In this document: positions 52,905 to 62,527 of the stretch, in pieces
How the letters are laid out: the number at the start of each line of letters is the position of its first letter
How positions within the stretch are numbered: position 1 is the first letter of the stretch
The notes under the pieces: generated by a model
Seen by the model: only the letters and a program-made list of their open reading frames with translations
What the model was told of the DNA's origin: nothing
Databases searched by the model: none
Assembly: GCA_020002185.1 (NCBI GenBank)
Contig: CM034541.1
Span: 46,991,207 to 47,055,206 of the forward strand
From: Paraescarpia echinospica
Taxonomy: Eukaryota; Annelida; Polychaeta; Sabellida; Siboglinidae
Direction of reading: 5' to 3'
Length of the DNA: 64,000 bases
Program-made: the position numbers and the translations under genes

Positions 52905-54960
52905 CGCTAACAAACAATTTTTCCGAACAGTTTACTGAGGACAGATGTTAGAGTAATTCCTCTCCAATTTCCGCACTCTGTAAGGTTACCTTTCTTTGGT
53001 ATTTTAACAATCAGTCCCTATTTCCACGCCTTTGGTACTTTTTCTTGTTCCCAAATTGTTTTGAATAAACTTAGAAGCCAATTCTCTGGTGTCGCCATGT
53101 CTGCTTTCAACAATTCTGCTGTAATGTCATCTTTGCCCCCGGCTTTCCCATATTTCAGCTTTCTCAGTTCTGCTCTAAACTCTGTTTTTGTTATAGACTT
53201 TACTGATTGCATCTACGATCAGATCGAAATCAATATCTATCACGGGGTCATTGAATCATCGGGCACACCGGTAGGTCTATTAAGGACTTCTTCAAAGTAC
53301 ACCTTCCATCTCGCCCGCCTGGCTGGTCTTTCAGTTATTAGGTTTCCAGATTTCCTCTCTTCTACCAGCACCCATGACCCTTTGCTGATCCATGGTTTTG
53401 TCCTCTCTTTTTGTAACCCAGTACTTCTTCAGCTGTCTCAATAAAGTCAATGTCTGTTTCGTCGAAGTCTTGTAGTACATCATATCTGTTCCGTAGCTTC
53501 AATGAGAATTGCACTTTTATGGTTGGTTACTGCAGCTTGATTGTGTCGAATTTCTTTCTGTTCTCACTGGTCTTTTGCTTCCTCTTTAGCTTCAGCCTGA
53601 TCTTTGAGAGCACTAACTGATGGTCACTCGCAATGTCTGCTCCCCTCATCACTAACTGGTGGTCACTCACAATGTCTGCTCCCCTCATCACTAACTGGTG
53701 GTCACTCGCAATGTCTGCTCCCCTCATCACTAACTGGTGGTCACTCGCAATGTCTGCTCCCCTCATCACTAACTGGTGGTCACTCGCAATGTCTGCTCCC
53801 CTCATCACTAACTGGTGGTCACTCGCAATGTCTGCTCCCCTCATCACTAACTGGTGGTCACTCGCAATGTCTGCTCCCCTCATCACTAACTGGTGGTCAC
53901 TCGCAATGTCTGCTCCCCTCATCACTAACTGGTGGTCACTCGCAATGTCTGCTCCCCTCATCACTAACTGGTGGTCACTCGCAATGTCTGCTCCCCTCAT
54001 CACTAACTGGTGGTCACTCCCAATGTCTGCTCCCCTCACTCTGGTGTCCATAACAGATGTTCTGTGCTGCCTGCTCACTAGCACACGGTCAATTTGGTTT
54101 GGGTTGGCCCTCCAGGAGATGTCCATTTCTGCTTATGGATGAGTCGATGTGGAAATATGGTACCTGTTACCACAAGGTTGGTTAATCCACAAAAATCATT
54201 TAGTCTCTCCATTGTTCTTTCTTTCACCAATTCCATGGCTTCCCATTGTGTCTTCATAGCCCTCATTGTCTTCTTCAACTTTGGCATTTAGGTCTCCCAT
54301 TCTACGGACATGTCAAGTTTATGTACATTGCCCACAACTGATTGCAACTGTTCGTAGAATTGGTATTTCTCTTTGTCACTTGTTTCATTTGTTGGTGCAT
54401 ATGTTTGTATGATTGATAGTTTGTTTCACATATCTTGAAAATAATCTAGCATATGTAATCCTATCACTGATAGGTTTCCACTCTAGTAATGCTTGCTCTG
54501 CTTTCTTTCTCATCGTTATTGCCACTCCGTGTCTGTGTAAGTTGTCTTCTCTCCCAGAGAAAATAACACTCTCTCCAGTGTTCAACTTGACTTTCCCGTG
54601 TCCTGTCCATCTGCATTCGCTAATGCCCATGACCTCGATTTCGTATTTATCCATTTCTTTTGCAAGTTGTGCTGATTTACCTATTGAATATAGCGTTTTC
54701 ATGTTCCAACATCCTATATTTACAGTTTCCTTTTATCTGTTCAGCGACGCTGTCAGCTGCCGAACGTCCGATTGGCTTTAATCCGGAAGTGTTATACTTT
54801 CCATGTATCTGATGTCCTCATGTATATGAAGCATCGCCTCGTCATAATCATTTCCAGCATGTGCTGGTGAAGTCACACATTCAGTTTCCGTAACAGTTCT
54901 TGAACTAGCCCTCCGCAGTAGGTTTAATTTTGGAGTTTTCCTTCCGCAAACAGAGACTCA
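52905..54960 (-). mobile_element. RTE-like LINE, 3' truncated and decayed
   Basis: Minus-strand order: NIGCWNMKTLYSIGKSAQLA, then VMGISECRWTGHGKVKL and FSGREDNLHRHGVAI (endonuclease start, about 54720-54385); MGDLNAKVEEDNEG-type segment and FCGLTNLVVTGTIFPHRLIH (about 54300-54140); NQIDRVLVSRQ, the expanded GADIASDHQLV segment, SKIRLKLKRKQ; linker with ISKGSWVLVEER (about 53400); RT start KLKYGKAGGKDDITAELLKA (53212-53018), IPKKGNLTECGNWRGITL (to about 52930). Frameshifts and stops are present; the RT palm is missing. Known relatives are RTE/BovB-type endonuclease-RT proteins. Confidence 0.85.
53604..54053 (-). repeat. 39-bp in-frame array of endonuclease SDH motif
   Basis: Eleven units of 39 bp (starts at 53631, 53670, then every 39 bp to 54021) on the LINE minus strand, each encoding MRGADIASDHQLV. 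The unmultiplied form in relatives is a single RGADxxSDHxLV just before the RLKLK segment. Units are nearly identical. Confidence 0.95.
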
Positions 54961-54977
54961 TTTTCCCACAACCGGAA

Positions 54978-55137
54978 TGTAGTGGTTTCCCAGGGGGAAA
55001 CACAAGGAGGTGAGGTTGACCTGGGTGTTCTACGGTTTACCGGCAGACTACTATTTTCACCCACAGAGGGCTAGCTGATCCCAACGCCACTGGATGTGGC
55101 GCTGGGCGCTTGAACACCCCTTTCCCCCTGGGAACCA
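54978..55137. mobile_element. Short MITE-like element
   Basis: It starts GGTTTCCCAGGGGGAAA and ends TTTCCCCCTGGGAACC, an imperfect inverted pair of about 17 bp, 160 bp overall. It is followed by a TA run. Confidence 0.5.
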
Positions 55138-55138
55138 T

Positions 55139-55183
55139 AATATATATATATATATATAGCTATATATGTATATATATATATAT
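55139..55183. repeat. TA microsatellite
   Basis: About 20 TA units with two interruptions. Confidence 0.9.
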
Positions 55184-56628
55184 AAAACAGTTCCAGGTTT
55201 CTCATCAGAACTTTATTAATATGTAAATAAGGGGGGGCGATTTATAGTAAATGTGTCTATGTTGATCCCGATGACGGTACTAACAACTATCAATGCAACT
55301 CATCTTCAATAATTAACAAGTTAAAAGTCTTAAGATGTCTACTGGATGTATTTCTTACAAGTAGGCACATTCCTTTGGTTTGGTGTGAAATATAGTTTTC
55401 TCTTTTTGCGCAGAATTATTGCATACATATTTAATCAAAGGATAATTATATTTCAAATAAAGTTTTGTGGAAGCTATTTTAAAATTCTTGTACTGATAAG
55501 AAACCTGGAATTTATTTGATAAAAGTAAAGTAAAATTATTTTATGTGACCTTATTGTGAGACAAAATTTGTTTAATATGTTACACATTTTATAGATACTA
55601 TGCATTGTACAATGCGGTACCTTCATTGAAGAAATTAAATATGTGTACGTTAATGATCCAGATGCTGTCAGAAAGAACAGAGTGTCAACATTACCACTGA
55701 CTACAACATCAGGAGAACAACGAAAAATCGAAAATACTCCAAGACTGCCTCTGACGGGAATGGTGTTAGACAGCACCGAATGACAAATGCAGCTGGATGT
55801 AGCAGAAAAGAGTTTATGGACAATAATAATTAAGCAGCCTTTTTATAAAATATTTGAGTTGTCATGTGCCGCACAAATCAATGGACACTAACTGCAACCT
55901 TGCTTTTTGATTTTCTTGTATTAAATTATGTCTTTGTTATGCGAATTGGAGTTGTTTGCGTATTTAATTTTAATTTATAATAATTGGATGGGATACTCGA
56001 CACCCATTCTTTTTTTGAAGCAGATTACATTTGTTATGTTCCTAAATAATATATTATTTTATTGTTTTGAACTTCCAAATTCCAGTTAATCCGAATAAAT
56101 TGATGAACGTGTATCAAGTAATGTTCATTTTAACATTAGAGTGACAATGCGTTATGATTACTATTGAAATGTTCAAGTTATAAGACCAATACACATAGTG
56201 TATGCGTATAATTTGGTATTAAATGTTATTACTTGAAAACACACAATACACACATTTAGTAAAATTAGACACAGTCGGCATATGAGCGGCTAACCATCGG
56301 CAGGGTTTCGTATCAGCACAATTTTTTTTAAATAGCTTCCACAAAACATTATTTTGAAATATAATTATAATTTGATTAAATATGCATGCAGTAATTCTGC
56401 GCAAAAAGAGAAAACTATATTTCACACCAAACCAAAGGAATGTGCCTACTTGTAAGAAATACATTCAGTAGACATATCAAGACTTTTAAGTTGTTAACTG
56501 TTGAAGATGAGTTGCATTGATAATTGTTAGTACCGTCATCGGGATCAACATAGACACATTTACCATAAATCGCACCCCTTATTTGCCTAGTAATAAAGTT
56601 CTGATGAGAAACCTGGAACTGTTTTATA
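55181..56628. mobile_element. Fold-back element with about 300-bp inverted arms
   Basis: Arms 55181-55481 and 56328-56628 are inverted copies starting TATAAAACAGTTCCAGGTTT. Each arm reads, in one frame, CVYVDPDDGTNNYQCNSSS and LTSRHIPLVWCEI, so the arms descend from a coding sequence that I do not recognise. The centre holds a further coding-like stretch (55610-55780, VYVNDPDAVRKNRVSTLPL). Confidence 0.75.
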
Positions 56629-56629
56629 C

Positions 56630-57340
56630 AAACAAGGTGATCGTCGTTATCTATGATGAGCTGCAACAGAAAACGAAAGCAAGCCAACTGCCATATATAG
56701 AAGTGGTTGGTAAAGACGGCTAAGCGAAATGCAACTGCAGCGCGCCAACATTAAACGCATTTGAAGTAAACGTGCTCACTTACAAACATGCATATGGAAA
56801 TCAGCCTTGGAGAAAGGACCAACTAATCTAAATCCAACAGACTTCGGTTGGTCAATGGATGAAGTGTCGAAGTCACTCTGCCCAGCCACTGTAGCAGGAG
56901 TCGCTGCGGCTCCCGCTAACGTTCTGAAAGTGATCCGGTGTGGTTGTGTAACAGGGAGTCCCTGTTCCAGGGTGCGATGGTGCATGTATTAAGCTACCAG
57001 TTAGCATGCACCATCCTTTGCAATTGACATGGACAGGAAAACTGTAACAACCGCTGGACGAAGGTAGTCAACGTTTAGATAAATGTTGTTACAGACAGTG
57101 ACGATGATAATGCATGTGGTGATAGTGTGATGACGCAATAAATCTATGGATTCGCATCTGAATAGGGCCGAAGATTGAGTCGAAGTAAGTTGACAATTCC
57201 TATATAAGTGATCATGGCAAATATATATAATGTATACTTATATTTTCACTATAATGCTGTCATTTTGGCGGCCATATTGGATGACATCTATATCCGATCT
57301 AGAGGAAGACCGACTAGACGGTAGAGAGACGAACACACAC
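56630..57340. other. Nothing recognised
   Basis: Intergenic sequence; two short open frames overlap on opposite strands near 56776-56992 with no domain. Confidence 0.5.
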
Positions 57341-57342
57341 AC

Positions 57343-57393
57343 ATCCCTCCCTCCCTCCCTCCCTCCCTCCCTCCCTCCCTCCCTCCCTCCCTC
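57343..57393. repeat. CCCT/AGGG microsatellite
   Basis: About 12 perfect CCCT units on the plus strand. The minus strand is a run of GGGA able in principle to form a G-quadruplex. Confidence 0.95.
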
Positions 57394-57570
57394 TAATTAC
57401 AGTTCACTCATTAGAACATAATAATGTATTCTGAGTAAATTAACTAACTAATTTTTAAGTAAAACATGAATACGAAATACAAACTTAATCATTTATACCA
57501 TGATAAAATGATGGTATGATTATGGTTAATGTATAAGGTAAGATATAAAAAAAAATAGTAATACGAAGAA

Positions 57571-59090
57571 TTAATGATATTTTGACAATAACAGCTCTTT
57601 GAGTTTCTTCTTACATTGGTTGATGGATCCAATTTGTTGTAAATTATGAGGTAGTGCATTCCAGAATATTGGTCCTGAATAATTTGTTGTGAATTTCCTT
57701 GTGTTTGTTCTTATTTGTTGGAAGTAATATGCATTACGGTTTCTCAGCTTATGTTTATGTACATTATCTGTTCGCAATAACATTGATGACATGTTATCTA
57801 GGAGTTGTTTATTTGTTGCTCTATACATAAAAATACCTAACTGATGTGTGTATATATCATCCAATTTTAATAGTTTTAACTTCGCGAACAGTGGATGTAG
57901 GTGTGCAATATATTGGGATAATGTGATTATCCGAATAGCTTTATTCTGTAGTATTTTTAGTTCGCTTAAGTTTGTGCTATATGAATTTGCCCATAATAGA
58001 GTACAATATTGTAAATGTGATGAAATTAATGCAGTGTAAATAGTTTTCATAATGGAGATAGGAAGAAAGTGTTAAGTTTGTTTAGCATTCCTACATTACG
58101 TGCTATTTTATTTGATATGTTGTCAATATGATTCTTCCAGTTTAGGTGTTCATCTATAATTATTCCGAGAAATTTAGTGAATTGAATGTGTTTTATTTTG
58201 TTTCCATCTATTTTTATTTCAGCTTTGTCAATGCTGTATTTCTTCCCGTTTGTTATGAATATAATAAAATTAGTCTTTTTTGTGTTTAATGAAAGCTTAT
58301 TGGTATGAAACCACATTTGGATTTTTTTTAATTGCACATTAACTTCTTCAATAAGTGTGTCAAAGCATGTATGCGCATGAAAACGACTAGTGTCATCTGG
58401 AAAAAGAATAGGATTTAAAACATCTGATACATATTCAATATCATTTATATATAGGATGAACAGTAATGGACCTAATATTGATCCTTGCGGTACTCCGCAT
58501 GAGATTACCTTATATTCTGATTCAGTCTTATTGTATTGTTTTCATCTTCTTAAGATAGCTTTTAAACCAGTTGCAGGTAGTACCTCTTACACCATAGCAT
58601 TTGAGGTTTTTTTATTAATATATCATGATCTATTGCGTCAAAAGCCTTAGAGAGGTCAAGGAATACACCTATGGTGTATTTTTATTATCAATGTTACTAG
58701 ATATTTTATCAAGCAAATCAATTAGTGTCATGTATGTAGAATATTGTTTTCTGAATCCATATTGCTTTTCGGATAATATATTTTGGTTTGTTAAAAAAAC
58801 TGTAAAGCCTATTGTAAATTATGCGTTCTAGTATTTTTGAGAAGCATGGAAGGATAGAAATTGGCGTGTAATTTTTTAATAGTTCAGGGCTTTCATTTTA
58901 TACAATGGTATGACTTTTGCTATCTTAAGTTTGTTTGGAACAAAACAGCCAGTCTGTATTGATGTATTGAATATGTACACAAGTTGGTTTGCAATTTGTG
59001 GTATAATTTGTTGCACAACGTAAGGATCTATATTATCATATCTTTTACCTTTAAAGGAACAATTTTTTGTTAAAAAAAAGACCTCGTGGA
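57571..59090 (-). mobile_element. LINE reverse transcriptase remnant
   Basis: Minus strand: PQIANQLVYIFNTSIQTGCF (about 59000), CGVPQGSILGPLLFILYIND (58500-58430), LFPDDTSRF in place of the FADD box (about 58400), then LKKIQMWFHTNKLSLNTKKT (58337-58047) and LQYCTLLWANSYSTNLSELK, FWNALPHNLQQIGSINQCKK (58050-57571). It covers RT palm to C-terminus, with stops and at least two frameshifts. AT-rich compared with the other LINEs, so a different family. Confidence 0.85.
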
Positions 59091-59099
59091 TCTGCCCAT

Positions 59100-59679
59100 A
59101 TCCCTTGAGACACCCTAAAATCCTCCAATTGCACCCCCTGAGATGATCGAGCAGCTCTGTTGGTTCAGCAGGGAGATGTGTACTGGGAATAGTAATGGTG
59201 TGTGGCTTATCCTACGAACAATCACTCGGCCTCTATGCAAGTTATAATTCTGTTCGCTTCGATCCCACCCTTTTTAAGGGGACGTAGTCTGTTCGTCTAT
59301 CCGGAATTAGTAATTTCTAATTGGAAGTGTGCTGTGTTGCCCATGGGAAAGTGGGCATCGTTAAACAACAAAGGGTACAGCAATTAACTCAGCTCGACTC
59401 GGCTGTATTGCAAATAAAGCTTGTTTTGAAACTGGATGTGTTGTTTATTGTATGAACGTGCACCCGTGGTCGTGCCTTCAAATTGCGACCGTTGTTATGG
59501 GCTTACTAAACACAATTTGGCGGGCAGTGTACCTTCAACATAGTTAATATAGTCTTAAGAACATTATAATAATTAATACATGAAAAACTAGGAACAGAAT
59601 GCGTCCTTTTAAACGACTTGAGCGTGATCATGTCACCGGAACTGACGTTTCCATTCTAGCTTGTATCTTGGATGTTAGT
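59100..59679. other. Unrecognised, perhaps a decayed LTR-like segment
   Basis: A CAAATAAAGCTTG polyadenylation-like signal lies near 59412 inside GC-richer sequence. No mate is seen, so no call is made. Confidence 0.3.
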
Positions 59680-59694
59680 TGATATTGCACTACG

Positions 59695-60433
59695 AGTGAA
59701 GAGGTTCATCAGATTGGGTGGTTCAAATGAGTGATATTTTTACTTATTTCACAGTCAGTTCACCTTTTGTTCTCGTGACGTTTCGACTGCTTTCACCAGC
59801 CTTCTTCAGACGACTACCACTAGATGGCGACACGGTAGTCCTTCAACGCAAACGTAGTCACTCCGGTGTGTGCCCCCCACTGCTCCGCCCTGGGTAGCCT
59901 AGATTACCCAGGCGCCGTGAGGTGGCAGCATAGGCCCCTCACTACGCCCTGGATTATTAAGGCCCTGCCAATGTTGCCGGTATGAGGCTTTACCCCAAAT
60001 TCAGGTAGAGACGATGATTGGCTCTCAGGCCAACTATGAAATAAAAAATTAAATAAGGATACACTTTTATTAGTTAATACTATACTATAACAACTATTCA
60101 ACACTAAACTTATATTGAAACACAAAACATAAACCGACATTACACTTTTTCGTAGTTTAGTGCCTTTTAATCACATGCATATTCACTAGGTGGCAGCTCT
60201 CATGGCTGTCAACAAGTGGGCAGTCAAAACGCGATTCTGAGCCAGATGACCTTCCTGACGAAGTCACGCAGCCAGAGAGTCGGTTAAGCGAGACTACGCC
60301 CTGGGTGGCTCTTCAAGAGAGGCGAATACTGCCATCTAGCGGTAGTTGTCTGAAGAAGACTGCTGAAAGCAGTCGAAATGTCACGAGAACAAAATGTAAA
60401 TTGACTGTGAAATAAATAAAAAATATCACTCAT
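59695..60433. mobile_element. Penelope-like fold-back element with 15-bp target duplication
   Basis: 739 bp flanked by the perfect direct repeat TTGATATTGCACTAC (59680-59694 and 60434-60448). Inverted arms of about 100 bp (about 59725-59828 and 60331-60433) share CAAATGAGTGATATTTT, TTATTTCACAGT and CTCGTGAC(G/A)TTTCGACTGC. Read outward, each arm has CTGAAGA, a short stem-loop and GAAA, resembling the hammerhead core known from Penelope-like element repeats. The left end has 30 extra bases. No protein is encoded. Confidence 0.6.
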
Positions 60434-60539
60434 TTGATATTGCACTACATTAAAATGGCATGCAAAATCAGAAGCGCCATGCATTTTTCTGTTGGAATTA
60501 TCTTTAAAAGAAAGTATTGGTCAGTTTTTATATATAAGA

Positions 60540-60862
60540 ACTTACCAATACTTTTTTTGTATATAGCACAGTATCCAGTCCTCAGGACTGCTCAATGCGC
60601 TTTACCCTTTATTCCCTGGCAGACCTATTCAGTTGAACGCCATTTCGACTTCTCTGGGAAACATCCAGATATGCTGCAATTAATGCGCGAAGACTATTCT
60701 TACACAAATATCCACCACTGTCTATAGCCAGGTACTCATTCATATAGCTGAGTGAACAGGAACAATGTAGAGTGAATGAACTTGTCCAAGGTTCGACACC
60801 GCAGCATAGGATTCGAACCCGGGTTCTCTCGGTTGAGAGTCCGGAGCTCTACCCACTTTTAA
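60540..60862 (-). mobile_element. tRNA-derived SINE, same family as 44075-44392
   Basis: Minus strand: GTGGGTAGAGCTCCGG (A-box region), GGGTTCGAATCC (B box), then the shared body and GTAAAGCGCATTGAGCAGTC, CTGTGCTATATAC tail. The tRNA-like head is better preserved than in the other copy. Confidence 0.85.
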
Positions 60863-60869
60863 TTTCTAA

Positions 60870-61415
60870 GCCAGGAATATAAGAAAATACAACTCATAAA
60901 ATATTTGACCTGTCTGTAATAAAGTTTACTCCAGATTTCACTGTTTTGTTAGATGTATTATTTGCAGAGTTACAAATATTATTTGAACAGAAATATCAGC
61001 GTTTCTTGTATCCCCTGCTCAAACAATAACAGTTGGTAGTTTTAATATGATATGGTACTCATCATGGTACTCATCATGGTACTCATCATGCAGTCGCATA
61101 CATTTGCTCGTTCACACATTCACTGATTTGTTGCTTGTAAAAAGCACAATCCATTTCATGTACAATTTACCTAACTCAGTTCATTACTGAGAACAAAATT
61201 TCAATTTGTACATCACTGAAAGACGCTACTTTCTAGTAAACTGTAAACATAGAAACAATTTAAAACATTCTAATAATATAAGATAATATACTACACATGA
61301 CAACCGTCACCATCTGGATCACGCTATCCATGCAAACAAACTGTCTAAAAACCAGCCATAGCCTTGCATAGGATTTGCTATTAGACCAAGATTTTGCAAG
61401 GGCTGCATTATTGAC
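60870..61415. other. Nothing recognised
   Basis: AT-rich intergenic sequence; only a triple CATGGTACTCAT near 61060. Confidence 0.55.
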
Positions 61416-61614
61416 ATTTCTAATAGCAAGCTAGGCTATTCTAGTATCATTTCTAATAGCAAGCTAGGCTATTCTAGTATCATTTCTAATAGCAAGCTAG
61501 GCTATTCTAGTATCATTTCTAATAGCAAGCTAGGCTATTCTAGTATCATTTCTAATAGCAAGCTAGGCTATTCTAGTATCATTTCTAATAGCAAGCTAGG
61601 CTATTCTAGTATCA
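61416..61614. repeat. 33-bp tandem array
   Basis: Six identical units of 33 bp starting at 61416 (ATTTCTAATAGCAAGCTAGG, then CTATTCTAGTATC). No variation between units. Confidence 0.97.
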
Positions 61615-61839
61615 TTTTCAGCAGTAGCCAATTATACAAAGATTAAAATAACAATATAAACGTGGTCAATGGATACAAACAGATTGTTAGATAACGTTGT
61701 TTTGTGTGAAATATTTACAATTGTAGAGCAACAAAAATACTCCAACGACACTGCACAAAGACTATACATTACACAAAAATGCATTATCTGTTTTTGGAAC
61801 TCAGCCCGTCCAAATGACCGGTGGACGGGTCTCTAGATC

Positions 61840-62205
61840 AATGCTTCTCAACTAGTGTGCTGCGCAATCTCCCAAGTGAGCCACGGCATATCTGCTAATT
61901 AAAATAAAAAGTAAGAACTTCATTGTATTGCATTAAAATCAAGTTACATTCCTAGACTCTCTATTCTAAATTTACCGTTTTATAATCATATTCCAACCAT
62001 CGTTGATCGTGCCATTGAAGTGTTGCTACCATTTTCGATAACATACCTGGGTGAGATCAGACTCTCGGCATTAACACTTATCAAGACCAAGAAAGGTTCA
62101 TGTCTAAAGAGCCTGGATCAGGAACTTCATGCAGCTCTTTCCACCATGAAGTCGAACATTAAGCGTCTCTGTTCCACAAGACAGGCACAAGTGTCTCATT
62201 AGTGC
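61840..62205 (+). pseudogene. hAT/ZBED-type transposase C-terminal fragment
   Basis: An open frame from about 61990 to 62202 encodes IPTIVDRAIEVLLPFSITYL, then LSALTLIKTKKGSCLKSLDQ and NIKRLCSTRQAQVSH, ending in a stop. This matches the C-terminal dimerisation region of hAT transposases and their ZBED/FAM200 relatives (LLPFSTTYLCExxFSALTxIKTK). CAATGCTTCTCAACTAG at about 61841 resembles a hAT inverted end. Only the last about 70 residues remain, so it is an internally deleted transposon. Confidence 0.7.
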
Positions 62206-62360
62206 CCAATAGACGTTCCCGCCTGTCGTGTTTTCGTTTCTGTTGCGTAATTTCTTGCGGACATCCTGTCGTGGGACACTACAGCGAGAGTCAGGACGAC
62301 GTGGGTGTAATTCAGTGATGTATTGTAATTTGTCAGTAATAAAGAACGAATTAGATGACA
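62206..62360 (+). mobile_element. Probable end of 5' LTR of Ty3-like element
   Basis: Sequence upstream of the primer binding site, with AATAAA at 62338-62343 and ending in CA at 62360, three bases before the PBS. The LTR start cannot be set, because the 3' LTR is outside the window; it should lie after the transposase fragment. Confidence 0.5.
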
Positions 62361-62363
62361 AAA

Positions 62364-62380
62364 TGGTGTCAGAGTGGGAT
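62364..62380 (+). promoter_or_regulatory. Primer binding site, tRNA-Leu-like
   Basis: TGGTGTCAGAGTGGGAT matches the complement of a tRNA-Leu 3' end (TGGTGTCAGGAGTGGGAT-type) apart from one missing base. Position three bases after the LTR is as expected. Confidence 0.65.
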
Positions 62381-62527
62381 ATCGTGACGCAGTGGCCTTC
62401 GCACTGCTAACTATCGCCCACGTAAACTCGTTGACATCGCAAAGAACGGTAACGAGTGCATGTTAGCATTGTTGACATTCGCCTTCGCCTTCGGCACGTT
62501 CAGCGGCAAACGGTGACAGCTGTCAAA

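Noticed and set aside
56600..56620. Hammerhead core CTGATGAGAAAC in the fold-back arm
   Set aside because: CTGATGA is followed directly by GAAA with no stem II, so no ribozyme fold is likely.
59400..59430. Solo LTR with CAAATAAAGC
   Set aside because: No boundaries, target duplication or second copy visible in the window.
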